Below the pieces are notes generated by a model, which ran no database searches, was not told the DNA's origin, and was given only the letters and a program-made list of their open reading frames with translations. The position numbers were made by a program, and so were the translations under genes. A stretch of 64,000 nucleotides of DNA from positions 3,100,001 to 3,164,000 of the forward strand of contig NZ_RBKT01000001.1 of assembly GCF_003633685.1 (NCBI RefSeq). The letters are read 5' to 3'. Source of the DNA: Micromonospora pisi (GTDB taxonomy: Bacteria; Actinomycetota; Actinomycetes; Mycobacteriales; Micromonosporaceae). Positions 42,921-51,500 of this stretch are shown here, one piece after another (the stretch's first letter is position 1; every line of letters begins with the position of its first letter).

Positions 42921-43110
42921 ATGCCACCCGGCGCCGACCGCCCCGCGGACTGCCGCTCCCGTCCCCCACCGCCCTCATCAAGCGCGACCCACAAACCACC
43001 AAAGACGCTCTCGACCAACTCACCCCCGACGAACTGCACCACCTCCGACTCGCCGCCGAGAAACTCTCCAACGCCGCCGAGGCGCCTACTACGAACGGGC
43101 CGAACAGTGA
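42921..43110 (+). pseudogene. degenerate small gene upstream of paralogue B
   Basis: Between 42970 and 43075 one frame encodes LIKRDPQTTKDALDQL then LTPDELHHLRLAAEKLSNAAEA, and after a one-base shift the sequence YYERAEQ ends at TGA 43108-43110, overlapping the next gene's GTG. No start codon lies in the first frame. It reads as a decayed small helical protein. Confidence 0.35.
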
Positions 43111-43844
43111 CCACCCCAGCGCAGAGCCACCCCGACGAACCCCCTCGGCAGGAACCCAGCACCACCGCAGACCGAAAGACACATCTCACCCTGCCCCTGA
43201 CAGCACCTTTCCCCACCATCAGCGCTGTCGAGACACTGCACTTCGACACCGGCATGGTCCGCTATCAGATGACCGGGCCGCGGCTCACCGGCAGCATCAC
43301 CATCGCCGCCGATCCCGCCCCGACACTCACCACACCCGAGGAACGAATCCGGGTCGAGCTCGGCTTCGAGCCCAGGCCAAACACCTTCCGTACCGACCGA
43401 CCTCTCGTCAACGGCATCGAAGTCAGCGGCACGGGCAACATCACCCCACAACTCATCCCGGACATGACCTACGGGAACCTCGGACTCCGCCGCACCACCC
43501 GCCGACGCTGGGACGACGCCGTACCCGACCACAGCGCCAAATACCTCACCGAGGCCATACGGGCACTGCTCCACCGATGGACAACCCTCCCGCAGCTCCA
43601 CGACCTCATGCACGCCCACGCCCGACATCTGGCCCCGACCCGCCTCGCCCACCTCCGCACCTACACCATCGACCGGCTACGACAGCGAGAAGTCGACCTC
43701 CACCACAAACTCGCCGACCTCCACCGCGAACTCACCGCCGCCGAGGAACTCGCCGCCGAACTGCACACCCTGGCCACCTCACCACCACCACGCCAGCCCA
43801 CAACCACCCCTGAGACCAACCCACCCCGCACCCAACTGCTATAG
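43107..43844 (+). CDS. element protein, paralogue B of the 37539 product
   Basis: 245 residues from a GTG overlapping the stop of the degenerate gene. After a 35-residue Pro-rich lead it contains LHFDTGMVRYQMTGPRLTGSITI, HSAKYLTEAIRALLHRW and LHDLMHAHARHLAPTRLAHL, which align in order with the 37539 product. It then has a coiled coil (REVDLHHKLADLHRELTAAEELAAEL) and lacks the zinc-ribbon end of paralogue A. Function unknown. Confidence 0.65.
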   Translation: MTTPAQSHPDEPPRQEPSTTADRKTHLTLPLTAPFPTISAVETLHFDTGMVRYQMTGPRLTGSITIAADPAPTLTTPEERIRVELGFEPRPNTFRTDRPLVNGIEVSGTGNITPQLIPDMTYGNLGLRRTTRRRWDDAVPDHSAKYLTEAIRALLHRWTTLPQLHDLMHAHARHLAPTRLAHLRTYTIDRLRQREVDLHHKLADLHRELTAAEELAAELHTLATSPPPRQPTTTPETNPPRTQLL

Positions 43845-43968
43845 GCACCTGCGGTCTGGCGGCGGAGCCGCACTGGCCCCCGAAGAGGGCAAACCGCCGC
43901 GCCCGGAACAAGGCGCCGAGACGCCCGGGTGCCGCACGCACCATGGAGGGAAGCAGGGGAGGTAAGAG

Positions 43969-44841
43969 ATGGGAGAGAGTCTGCTCGGGGCGGCCTTGCG
44001 ATACGCGGAGGCCGGTATCCCGGTGATGCCGTTACACACCCCCGTACCCGGCGGGGGCTGTTCCTGCCGGGAACGTGACGGGTGCGGCTCGCCCGGCAAG
44101 CATCCACGGCTGCGGCACGGGTTGCACGAGGCGTCCACCGACACCCGGTTGATCCGGTCGTGGTGGCGGCGCTGGCCGAGGGCGAACATCGGCCTGGCCA
44201 CCGGAACCACGCTGGACGTGTGCGACGTCGACACCAACGCCGGCCTGCGCGCGGTCCTCGATCTACTCAACGTGGTCCGCCCGTCCGGGCCGCTCGTGCG
44301 TACGGGGCTCGGCTACCACCTGTGGTTCGCCCCGACTGGGTACGGCAGTCGGATCGGGTTGCTGCCCGGGGTGGACTGGCGCGGCCGGGGCGGGTCAGCG
44401 GTCGCGCCGCCGTCGCTGCACGCGACCGGCCACCGGTACCTGTTCACCCAACCCTGGGACGGCGGCACACTGCCGCAGTGCCCACCGCAGCTTGCCCGGT
44501 TGGTGGTCCCACCGGCGCCGGTACTGACGGTCGCGGCCGAGCCGATCGCCGACCTCGACCGGTACGCGCAGGCCGCGCTGGACGGGGAGGTGGGCCGGAT
44601 TCTGGCCGCGCCGCGCCCGGCGTTCCGGGGCGGGCAGCGGGTGACGGGCGGTGGACGCAACAACGCGCTGAACCGGGCCGCGTTCCGGCTCGGACAACTC
44701 GCCGCGAGTGGAGCGCTCGACGAGGCCGTGGTGTGGCCCCGGTTGACCGACGCGGCGGTGTCGGTGGGGTTGAGCCAGGCGGAGGCCCGGCGCACGATCG
44801 CGTCCGGTTGGCGGGCCGGTCTCCGCCGCCCCCGGCGCTAA
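43969..44841 (+). CDS. bifunctional DNA primase/polymerase (PrimPol domain)
   Basis: 290 residues. The N-terminal half is the Prim-Pol domain of archaeo-eukaryotic primases: LGAALRYAEAGIPVMPLH, a CSCRERDGCGSPGKHP cluster, IRSWWRRWPRANIGLATG, LDVCDVDTNAGL with Asp83, Asp86 and Asp88 as metal-binding candidates, and RGRGGSAVAPPSLH. A short helical domain follows. No helicase is fused. In actinomycete integrative elements such proteins prime replication of the excised circle; with the two SSBs downstream it forms the replication module. GGGGAGG precedes the ATG. Confidence 0.85.
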   Translation: MGESLLGAALRYAEAGIPVMPLHTPVPGGGCSCRERDGCGSPGKHPRLRHGLHEASTDTRLIRSWWRRWPRANIGLATGTTLDVCDVDTNAGLRAVLDLLNVVRPSGPLVRTGLGYHLWFAPTGYGSRIGLLPGVDWRGRGGSAVAPPSLHATGHRYLFTQPWDGGTLPQCPPQLARLVVPPAPVLTVAAEPIADLDRYAQAALDGEVGRILAAPRPAFRGGQRVTGGGRNNALNRAAFRLGQLAASGALDEAVVWPRLTDAAVSVGLSQAEARRTIASGWRAGLRRPRR

Positions 44842-45294
44842 CCCGGTCCGCGACCTCGATTGGTGGTCGTTGTCCCCCGCTGGTGAGGGCCCGGGCCGGT
44901 GGGGCCGAGCGCGCACGGCAGCGGGGGTGGGCCGGGGCTTGCGGGCCGCTACCGCACCCCGGTCACGGGTCGAAGGTTGAACAGTGCGGTGCTGGGCCCG
45001 GCAGGGTGCGGTGCGGTTGTCGGCCGTTGGTGGTCGGTGGGATCCGTGGCCGCCTGATGCCGCTGCTGAGGGACCCGAAGGTCAGCCCACCCGGGCGCGG
45101 GGCCGCTAAGCCCAGCCAAAAACATCTTGGCTGTCTTGTCTCGCTCCGCTCGACGCCAAGATCTTTTTGTCTGGTTGCTTGCAGCCCCGGCCCACGGGCG
45201 GGCTCTGACCGGCCCCGTCAGCGCGGCACCCGGCGCCGGATCACCCGACCCGGCCGGCACCCGCACCCCGCACCACCCTGATGGGAGCACCGTC
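44842..45294. other. 453-base non-coding leader before ssb
   Basis: No gene seen. It holds a hairpin (45118-45168) and the block GTCAGCGCGGCACCC (45217-45231), both of which recur upstream of the small gene at 47544 at nearly the same distances from the start codon. Confidence 0.5.
45118..45168 (+). ncRNA. conserved leader hairpin, copy 1
   Basis: AAAAACATCTTGGC (45118-45131) pairs with GCCAAGATCTTTTT (45155-45168) except for one internal mismatch, across a 23-base loop containing TCGCTCC. The distance from hairpin end to the ssb ATG is 126 bases. The T-run within the 3' arm could make it a terminator, but position and repetition suggest a leader element. Confidence 0.5.
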
Positions 45295-45726
45295 ATGCTG
45301 TTCAGCTTCACCTTCGAGGGCAACCTGGCCGACGAGCCCGAACTGCGCTTCAGCCCCGCCGGCAAGGCCGTCTGCAAGCTGCGCGTCGGGCACAACACCC
45401 GTCGGCGCACCACCTCCGGCGAGTGGGTCAACGGGCCGACCATGTGGGTCACCGTCACCTGCTGGGAAGCACTCGCCGAACGGGTCGCCGAGAGCGCCAA
45501 GAAGGGCGACACCGTGATCGTCGACGCCCGCGACGACCTCAGCGTCTGGGCCTACCTCAACCAGACCACCGAGAAGCCCGCCGGTCAGCTCCAGGTCACC
45601 GCCGCGAACGTCGCCCTCTCGATGCGATTCGCCGCAGCGCAGTCCCAGCGCACCGCCAAGCCCGCCACCGGCGCCGAGCAGGACCCGTGGGCGCCGTCTG
45701 ACCGCGACCTCGAACCGGCCTTCTGA
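45295..45726 (+). CDS. ssb: single-stranded DNA-binding protein
   Basis: 143 residues with an OB-fold: FEGNLADEPELRFSPAGKAVCKLRVGHN, MWVTVTCWEALAERVAESAKKGDTVIVDA and LQVTAANVALSMRFA. It binds single-stranded DNA during element replication or transfer. The C-terminus ends DRDLEPAF, a weak version of the acidic tail that recruits partner proteins. A second SSB-like gene follows 91 bases downstream. Confidence 0.9.
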   Translation: MLFSFTFEGNLADEPELRFSPAGKAVCKLRVGHNTRRRTTSGEWVNGPTMWVTVTCWEALAERVAESAKKGDTVIVDARDDLSVWAYLNQTTEKPAGQLQVTAANVALSMRFAAAQSQRTAKPATGAEQDPWAPSDRDLEPAF

Positions 45727-45738
45727 CCCCACCCCCGC

Positions 45739-45772
45739 GCGGGGCCGGTCGCCACTCACCGGCCGGCCCCGC
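45739..45772 (+). terminator. hairpin after ssb
   Basis: GCGGGGCCGG (45739-45748) pairs with CCGGCCCCGC (45763-45772). There is no T-run; it lies 12 bases after the ssb stop. Confidence 0.4.
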
Positions 45773-45817
45773 CGCCCGTCCCGCCGAACCCCTGTCGACG
45801 TTTGGAGCACCCCTGTC

Positions 45818-46264
45818 ATGTCCTTGTTCGCCTGCGTCATCGAAGCCCGGCTCACCGCGTCCCCGCAGACCGGCCACACCCGCGAGGGCCGCGAGTTCGT
45901 CCAGTTCCCCGTCGTGCACCGCGACCGCTACCGCGACCACACCGGCAAATGGGTCGACTCCCGCGCCATGTTCTTCGAGGTCATGTGCTGGGGCGACCTC
46001 GCCACCCGCGCCCGCAACCTCACCCGCGGCGACCAGGTGATCATCGAGGCAGGGCAACTCCTGCCCTACATCAACGACAGCGACCTACCCGCCATGAAAG
46101 TCCAGGCCCGCAACCTGTCGGTCTCCATGCGGTTCACCGACGCCCACGCAGGACCCCAGGTCAAAACCCGTCGCGGCGACATCGTCACCACCGCCGACGG
46201 CGAGCAGTACGCCGCCGACGCCTACCCGGAAGTCACCACCGACCGAGAACTCCTCCACCACTGA
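45818..46264 (+). CDS. second SSB-like protein
   Basis: 148 residues, OB-fold of the SSB type: FACVIEARLTASPQTGHTREGREFVQFPVVHRDRYRD, MFFEVMCWGDLATRARNLTRGDQVIIEAG and VQARNLSVSMRFTDA. It diverges from its neighbour and ends in DRELLHH without an acidic tail, so partner recruitment would be lost. TTTGGAG precedes the ATG. Probably part of the replication or transfer module. Confidence 0.85.
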   Translation: MSLFACVIEARLTASPQTGHTREGREFVQFPVVHRDRYRDHTGKWVDSRAMFFEVMCWGDLATRARNLTRGDQVIIEAGQLLPYINDSDLPAMKVQARNLSVSMRFTDAHAGPQVKTRRGDIVTTADGEQYAADAYPEVTTDRELLHH

Positions 46265-46277
46265 GCCACCCGCCGGA

Positions 46278-46315
46278 GCGGGCCGGTCGCGGGGCTCCCA
46301 CCGCGACTGGCCCGC
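46278..46315 (+). terminator. 15-bp hairpin after second SSB
   Basis: GCGGGCCGGTCGCGG (46278-46292) pairs with 46301-46315 with one G-T wobble across eight bases. It begins 14 bases after the stop codon. No T-run. Confidence 0.5.
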
Positions 46316-46379
46316 CCGAGCCCGCCGTTCCACCCCGACCCGCATGGCGGCTGACACCCCAACCCTCTTGGAGCCATCG

Positions 46380-46598
46380 GTGTTCACGATCCCGACCGCG
46401 CCCGCCCCACCTGTGCACTACCGGGACCAACCCGTCGCCCACCACGGCGGCGAATACGTCTACCCCGGCCGCCGCGTGGTCGAAGGCGACTGGCTCTACC
46501 CCTCGCCGGAGATGTGCCGCGACGACCGGCCCGATGGCCAGTGGATCGCCGACGGCCAGGTCTTGGTCTGCCGTTCCTGCGGCCTGGACTGCACCTAA
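46380..46598 (+). CDS. small protein with C-terminal CxxCxxxC motif
   Basis: 72 residues from a GTG with TTGGAG upstream, the same ribosome-site style as its neighbours. Aromatic segments (VHYRDQPVAHHGGEYVYPGRRVVEGDWLYP) precede MCRDDRP and CRSCGLDCT, possible zinc ligands. An in-frame ATG at 46344 lacks a ribosome site. Function unknown. Confidence 0.6.
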   Translation: MFTIPTAPAPPVHYRDQPVAHHGGEYVYPGRRVVEGDWLYPSPEMCRDDRPDGQWIADGQVLVCRSCGLDCT

Positions 46599-46624
46599 CC
46601 CAGCTCACCCCTTTGGAGCGACCC

Positions 46625-47065
46625 ATGGCCCCAACAAGCCAACAGCGTTTCACCGCCGCCCGCACTCACCTCGTCGCCGCCCACCGGGCGTTGCGACCCG
46701 TTGTCGAGGCCGCCCACCCGAACGCGGCGAGGTGCCTACCGATCCCGCCGATCAGCGTCCCCAACACCATTGCCGACGTCCCCACGCAGCTCGACATGCT
46801 CGCCGCCAACCTGTTCGACCCCAAGCACCACGGCACACACCGCCAGTGGATCACCGCCTGGAACCGGTGCACCCACCTCGACCGCGAACACGCCATCGCC
46901 CTGAAAGAGCTCTACTACCGCTGGTACCAACTACTGGCCGCCGTCTGGCACCGCGTCGACGACAGACCCGTTCCGGGCTCCGCCGCCGACATCGAAGAGC
47001 GCAGCAAGAACTTCTTCTACTGGCTGCACCAGTACCCGGCTGGTGGCCGGCGCCACGACCGCTGA
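46625..47065 (+). CDS. hypothetical helical protein
   Basis: 146 residues with TTTGGAG before the ATG. It is helical and aromatic: RFTAARTHLVAAHRALRPVVEAAHP, ALKELYYRWYQLLAAVWHRVDDRPVPG and SKNFFYWLHQYP. No family recognised. It belongs to the short-gene series between ssb and the mobilisation region. Confidence 0.65.
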   Translation: MAPTSQQRFTAARTHLVAAHRALRPVVEAAHPNAARCLPIPPISVPNTIADVPTQLDMLAANLFDPKHHGTHRQWITAWNRCTHLDREHAIALKELYYRWYQLLAAVWHRVDDRPVPGSAADIEERSKNFFYWLHQYPAGGRRHDR

Positions 47066-47363
47066 CGCATCCCGCGCCCTCACGGGTTCCGTGCCGGAGA
47101 CGGCCCTGCCGCATCCCGCAGCAGCGGCGGATGAATCGCACCGCACATCCTGGCCGGCGCGGTGGGAGCCCTGCACGCAGTCCCGCCGTTGAACGCGGCG
47201 GGCCGTGCCCGGGGCACTGGATGCCCGAGCCGTTGTCCGGAGTCGTTGGTGTCCCACACCGTTCGTCCCGGCGGGCGAGCGTACGGACCGCCCGCCTGGC
47301 CCGCGGGTGCGCGCTTGCCAGCCCCAGTGGTGACCGACCAGGCCGCGTCAGGCAAGAGCCGTC

Positions 47364-47420
47364 AAAACATCTTGGCCCGGTCCGCTTCGCTCCCCGGCCG
47401 CTGCGCTTCCAAGATCTTTT
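47364..47420 (+). ncRNA. conserved leader hairpin, copy 2
   Basis: AAAACATCTTGG (47364-47375) pairs with CCAAGATCTTTT (47409-47420) with the same single mismatch as copy 1 (45118-45168); an outer stem CAGGCAAGA/TCTTGCCTG (47349-47357, 47430-47438) extends it. It lies 123 bases before the next ATG. The block GTCAGCGCGGCACCC at 47471-47485 is shared with copy 1. The rest of the 478-base gap (47066-47543) holds no gene. Confidence 0.5.
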
Positions 47421-47543
47421 GCCTGGCTTTCTTGCCTGCCCGCTGACCATGGCCGGTCCCTCACCGATCTGTCAGCGCGGCACCCCGGGGCCAGACCCGC
47501 AGGGCACCGCCGCACCCGGTCCACCCCGCCAGGAGGCATCGTC

Positions 47544-47705
47544 ATGCGCCACACCAACCAGTCCACCGACCACCGCCGCAGCGGCAACGCCAACCCGACC
47601 CGACGCCACCGGTTCGTCCTCGTCGGCCAGAAGGACTTCTACGACCCGCGCAACCCCGCCGACCTGGCCGAGTACCGAATGGTCGTCCGCTACCGCCACC
47701 GCTGA
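47544..47705 (+). CDS. 53-residue basic protein
   Basis: A short gene with a perfect AGGAGG seven bases before the ATG. The product is basic: NQSTDHRRSGNANPTRRHRF, then VLVGQKDFYDPRNPADLAEYRMVVRYRHR. It has the long leader with the conserved hairpin and a strong terminator nine bases after its stop, so it is very likely expressed. It could be a DNA-binding accessory protein; no family recognised. Confidence 0.6.
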   Translation: MRHTNQSTDHRRSGNANPTRRHRFVLVGQKDFYDPRNPADLAEYRMVVRYRHR

Positions 47706-47713
47706 CCCACCAA

Positions 47714-47755
47714 CGCGGACAGGGCCGAACCCACCTGGGTCCGGCCCTGTCCGCG
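47714..47755. terminator. bidirectional terminator
   Basis: CGCGGACAGGGCCG (47714-47727) pairs perfectly with 47742-47755, with further inner pairing of ACCC and GGGT. It lies between the convergent genes ending at 47705 and 47758. Confidence 0.75.
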
Positions 47756-47757
47756 CG

Positions 47758-48228
47758 TCACTCCCACTCCCGCCGCTCCCCCGATGCCGCGCCGCTCGCC
47801 TCCGTCACGTCAACCCCGCCGCGCGCCGCATCGTCCTGGCCGTCGCTGTCCTCCGCCAGGTCTAACCCGGCCGCCGGGGTAACGCCTGCTCGCGTCACAG
47901 CCGCGCGGACCCCGGACACCGGTAGGCCGGTCATCCCCGCGATCTCCACCACCGGCTCGCCCAGTTCCTTCAGCCGTGCCACCGCCGCTTCCGCATCCCG
48001 GTCGAGCAGCGCCGCCGCGGTCTCCGCCTCGGTGATGATCCTGCGTGCTCGCTCCCCCGCCTCTTCCCGGACCTGCGCCGCCCGCTCGGACCGGTCGAAG
48101 TAGAGCCCCACCGCCGCCGTCACCGCAGCCTCGTGCGCTGCCCGCCGCGCCTGCCTCGCCGCCGCCACCTCCGACGCCTTCCGCGCCGCCGACCTGTTCA
48201 CACCAGCACCACTCAATCGCTTCACCAT
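47758..48228 (-). CDS. helical protein upstream of relaxase, probable mobilisation accessory
   Basis: 156 residues from the ATG at 48228 (longer frames lack similarity). Residues 10-90 are a basic then mixed coiled coil (RSAARKASEVAAARQARRAAHEAAVTAA, REEAGERARRIITEAETAAALLDRDAEAAVARL). Residues about 95-125 form an HTH-like unit (VVEIAGMTGLPVSGVRAAVTRAG), and the tail is acidic. Divergent from the MobF relaxase across an AC-rich gap, it has the position of an oriT-binding auxiliary protein. Role inferred. Confidence 0.6.
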   Translation of the reverse strand: MVKRLSGAGVNRSAARKASEVAAARQARRAAHEAAVTAAVGLYFDRSERAAQVREEAGERARRIITEAETAAALLDRDAEAAVARLKELGEPVVEIAGMTGLPVSGVRAAVTRAGVTPAAGLDLAEDSDGQDDAARGGVDVTEASGAASGERREWE

Positions 48229-48540
48229 AGCCCCAGACGATAGCCACGGAAAAGCAATCACCTCAAGCCCAAGTCGCAAATTCAATACACATCAAGGCAA
48301 CTAAAAACAACCGAAAGCCAAAACCCCCGAAACCCCCACACCACAACCCTTCCACCAGCCAAAACACCAAGACCACACCCTAAAAGAGAACTCCCACACA
48401 CCTCTTGCAGATGCTCTTGTCATGGATCGCCTCCGGCGGCTACCGTCCCCATTTCACACACACGCCAATAGGCACAACCGCGTCGGCGGACAGCGGAATT
48501 CGCGGACACCGGATAACAGCCGTGGGGAGGTGTTGCCGCG
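48229..48540. other. oriT: candidate oriT region
   Basis: The 312 bases between the divergent accessory and relaxase genes are unlike the rest of the window: 48250-48410 is strongly A/C-rich on the plus strand with few G or T and lower GC content. Further on are GCGGACA direct repeats (48486-48492, 48502-48508) just before the relaxase ribosome site (GGGGAGG). Origins of transfer of MobF systems usually lie beside the relaxase gene. No nick site was identified. Confidence 0.45.
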
Positions 48541-51500
48541 ATGATGACGTTGCACAAGTTGTCCGTCGCCGACGGCTACACCTACCTCACCCGGCACGTC
48601 GTCGGCGGGGACCGCGACCGCGAACCCGGACAGAGCGCGGCCGACTACTACACCGCCAACGGCAACCCGCCCGGCCGGTGGGGCGGACGCGGCCTGACCC
48701 AGCTCGGGCTGACCGGCCAGGTCACCGAGCAGCAGATGAGGCACCTGTTCGGGCAAGGCATGCACCCCGACGCCGACCGAATCATCGCCGCCTACCTGGC
48801 CGAGCACACCCGCGCCGGGATGACCGAAACACAGCTCGCCGCCCTGACGCAGCAGGCGATCCGGCACGCCACCCTCGGTCGGAGGTTCCCGGTTTACAAG
48901 ACCCTCGACGCCTTCGACACCCGCGTGGACGAGCGCCTCGCGGTCATTCGGACGGAGGCCAGTAGGGAGCCGACGCAGGCCGAGGTCGGCAAGATTCGTA
49001 TGGAGGAAGCCCGCCGCGCCCGTGGCGGTGTCGCCGGCTACGACCTGGTGTTCACCCCGGTCAAGTCCCTCGTCCTACTCTGGGCCCTCGATGAGCGGCA
49101 GTGGGTCCGCGACGCGGTCCGGGCCGCGCATGAGCAGGCCCGCGACTCGGCCCTCGCTCTACTCGACGAGCATGCCGCGTTCACCCGGGTCGGTGACGTC
49201 GGGCAGGCGCAAATCGGCACCCACGGACTGATCTACGCGGTGTTCGACCACTACGACTCCCGCGACGGCGACCCGAACCTGCACACCCACGTCCCGATCA
49301 GCAACAAAATCCGGGGCGAGGACGGGAAGTGGCGCAGCCTCGACGGCCGCGCCCTCTACCGCATCGCGGTCGCCGCGTCGGAACACTACAACTCCACCAT
49401 CGAAACCCTCGCCACCCAGCACCTCGGCGTCGACTTCGAGGTCCGCCCCGACACCGCCACCAAACGACACCCCGTGCGGGAAGTCGCCGGCATGCCCCTG
49501 GAGTTCGTGAAGACGTTCTCGTCGCGGCGCTCGCACATCGAGGCCCGCTACGAACAACTCATCGTCGACTTCCGCCGCGCCCACGGCCACGACCCGGACA
49601 ACCAGGCCGCGTTCCGGCTCGCCGGGCAAGCCAACCTCGACACCCGAGGACCCAAACCCAAACCCCGATCACTGGCCGGGCTCCGGGCCGAATGGGCCGA
49701 GCGCCTCACACTCACCCACGGCCGCACCGCACTACGCCATCTCGTGAAGACGGTCGCCGCGTCCCGACCCGACCAGGTACGTGAAACGTTTTCCACAGAA
49801 CTATCCACAACCCAGATCAGCGCCCTGGCGTCACTCGCCGTGGGCCGGGCAGAGGCATCCCGGTCGACCTGGACGGTATGGAACCTGCGCGCCGAAGCCG
49901 ACCGGCTGCTCCGAGAACCTCCACACATGCTGTTCCCGAAAGGCATCCGGTTCGGATCCACCGACGACCGTACGGCGCTGCTAAACCGGGTTGTCGGAGA
50001 CGCGGTCGAGTCGTTGTGCGTGCCCGTCACCGCCCAGCCCAACCTGATCGAACCGGCCGCGTTACGGCGCCCGGACGGGACGTCGGTGTTCGTCCAACAC
50101 ACGGCGATGCGATACACCAGCCAGGAAATCCTCGACGCCGAACAACGCCTCCTCAACGCCGCGCACACCCCCACCATCCACAGCTGCGCACCCCTCGCGG
50201 TGCACACGACCCTCGGCAACTACGAGTCCGCGTTCGGCAAGACACTCGACCCCGGTCAGCGGGCCATGGTGGTCGCGTTCGCCACCGACCCCCGCCTCAT
50301 CACCGTCGGTCTCGGCCCCGCCGGTGCCGGCAAGACCACCACCATGCACGCCTACCAACACGTCCTCGCCGCCCACGGCCAGCGGCTCATCCCCCTCGCC
50401 ACCTCCGCCGCAGCGGCAGCCGTACTCTCCACGGACCTTGGTGTCCCGGCCGAGAACCTGCACAAGTTCGTCTACGAACACCTCACCCACGGCCAACCCA
50501 CACCACACCCCGACGGCACACTGCCAACACAGAAAGCCTTTTTCCACATCCGGCCCGGTGACGTGATCCTCGTCGACGAAGCCGGCCTGGCCGGCACCCG
50601 CAACCTCGACACCCTGCGCGACATCGCCACCCGCCACGGTGCGGTAATCCGGCTGCTCGGCGACTACCGGCAACTCTCGGCGGTCGAGTCCGGCGGCGCC
50701 CTGCGCCTGCTCGCCACCGAAGCCGGCGCGGTCGAACTCACCCATCTACACCGGTTCACCAGCGCCGCCGAAGCCGACGCCACCCGCCGGCTCCGTGACG
50801 GCGACACCACAGCCATCGACTACTACCAAGCCCACAACCGGATCCGAGGCGGCTCCGCCGAAGCGATGATCGAGCAGGCGTACAACGCCTGGCACACCGA
50901 CATGACCCAAGGGCTCAAAACCCTCATGTCGTCATCCACCACCACGGGAGTCACCGCCCTGTCCGCGCGGGCCCGAGCCGACCGCGTCGCCGCCGGGCAG
51001 GTCGAAACCGAAGGTGTGACCCTGCACGACGGGAACCTCGCCGGGCGCGGGGACTGGATCGTCACCCGCGGCAACGACCGGAAGATGACCTGCAACCAGG
51101 GCAAGGACTGGGTCCGTAACGGCGACGCCTGGACCGTCACCGCCCGCCACCGCGACGGCTCCCTGAAGGTCCAACACCTCGGTCACGGCGGCACCCTCAC
51201 CCTGCCCGCCGCCTATGTGTCAACCCACGTCGAACTGCTCTACGCCACCACCACCCACCGCGCCCAGGGCTCAACCGTCGACACCGCGCACGCCCTGGTC
51301 ACCGACGACATGACCCGCGAAAGCCTCTACGTCGCCGCCACCCGCGCCCGCCACCACACCACCCTCTACGCCGTCACCCACCGCATCCTGCCCCTCGACG
51401 AAGACGCCCGAATGGACCGAACCGTCTACGACCGGCACGCCCGCGACGCCAGAGAGATCCTGGAAACCGTCCTTGCGACAGAGGGTGCGCAACCGTCCGC

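Noticed and set aside
42777-43844. A 355-residue frame as the full paralogue B gene
   Set aside because: The first 110 codons are Pro/Ser/Thr-rich shadow of the upstream gene; similarity to paralogue A begins after GTG 43107.
45802-47865. A 687-residue plus-strand frame over the SSB and small genes
   Set aside because: It crosses four well-supported genes, terminator hairpins and a leader; composition is typical of a high-GC shadow frame.
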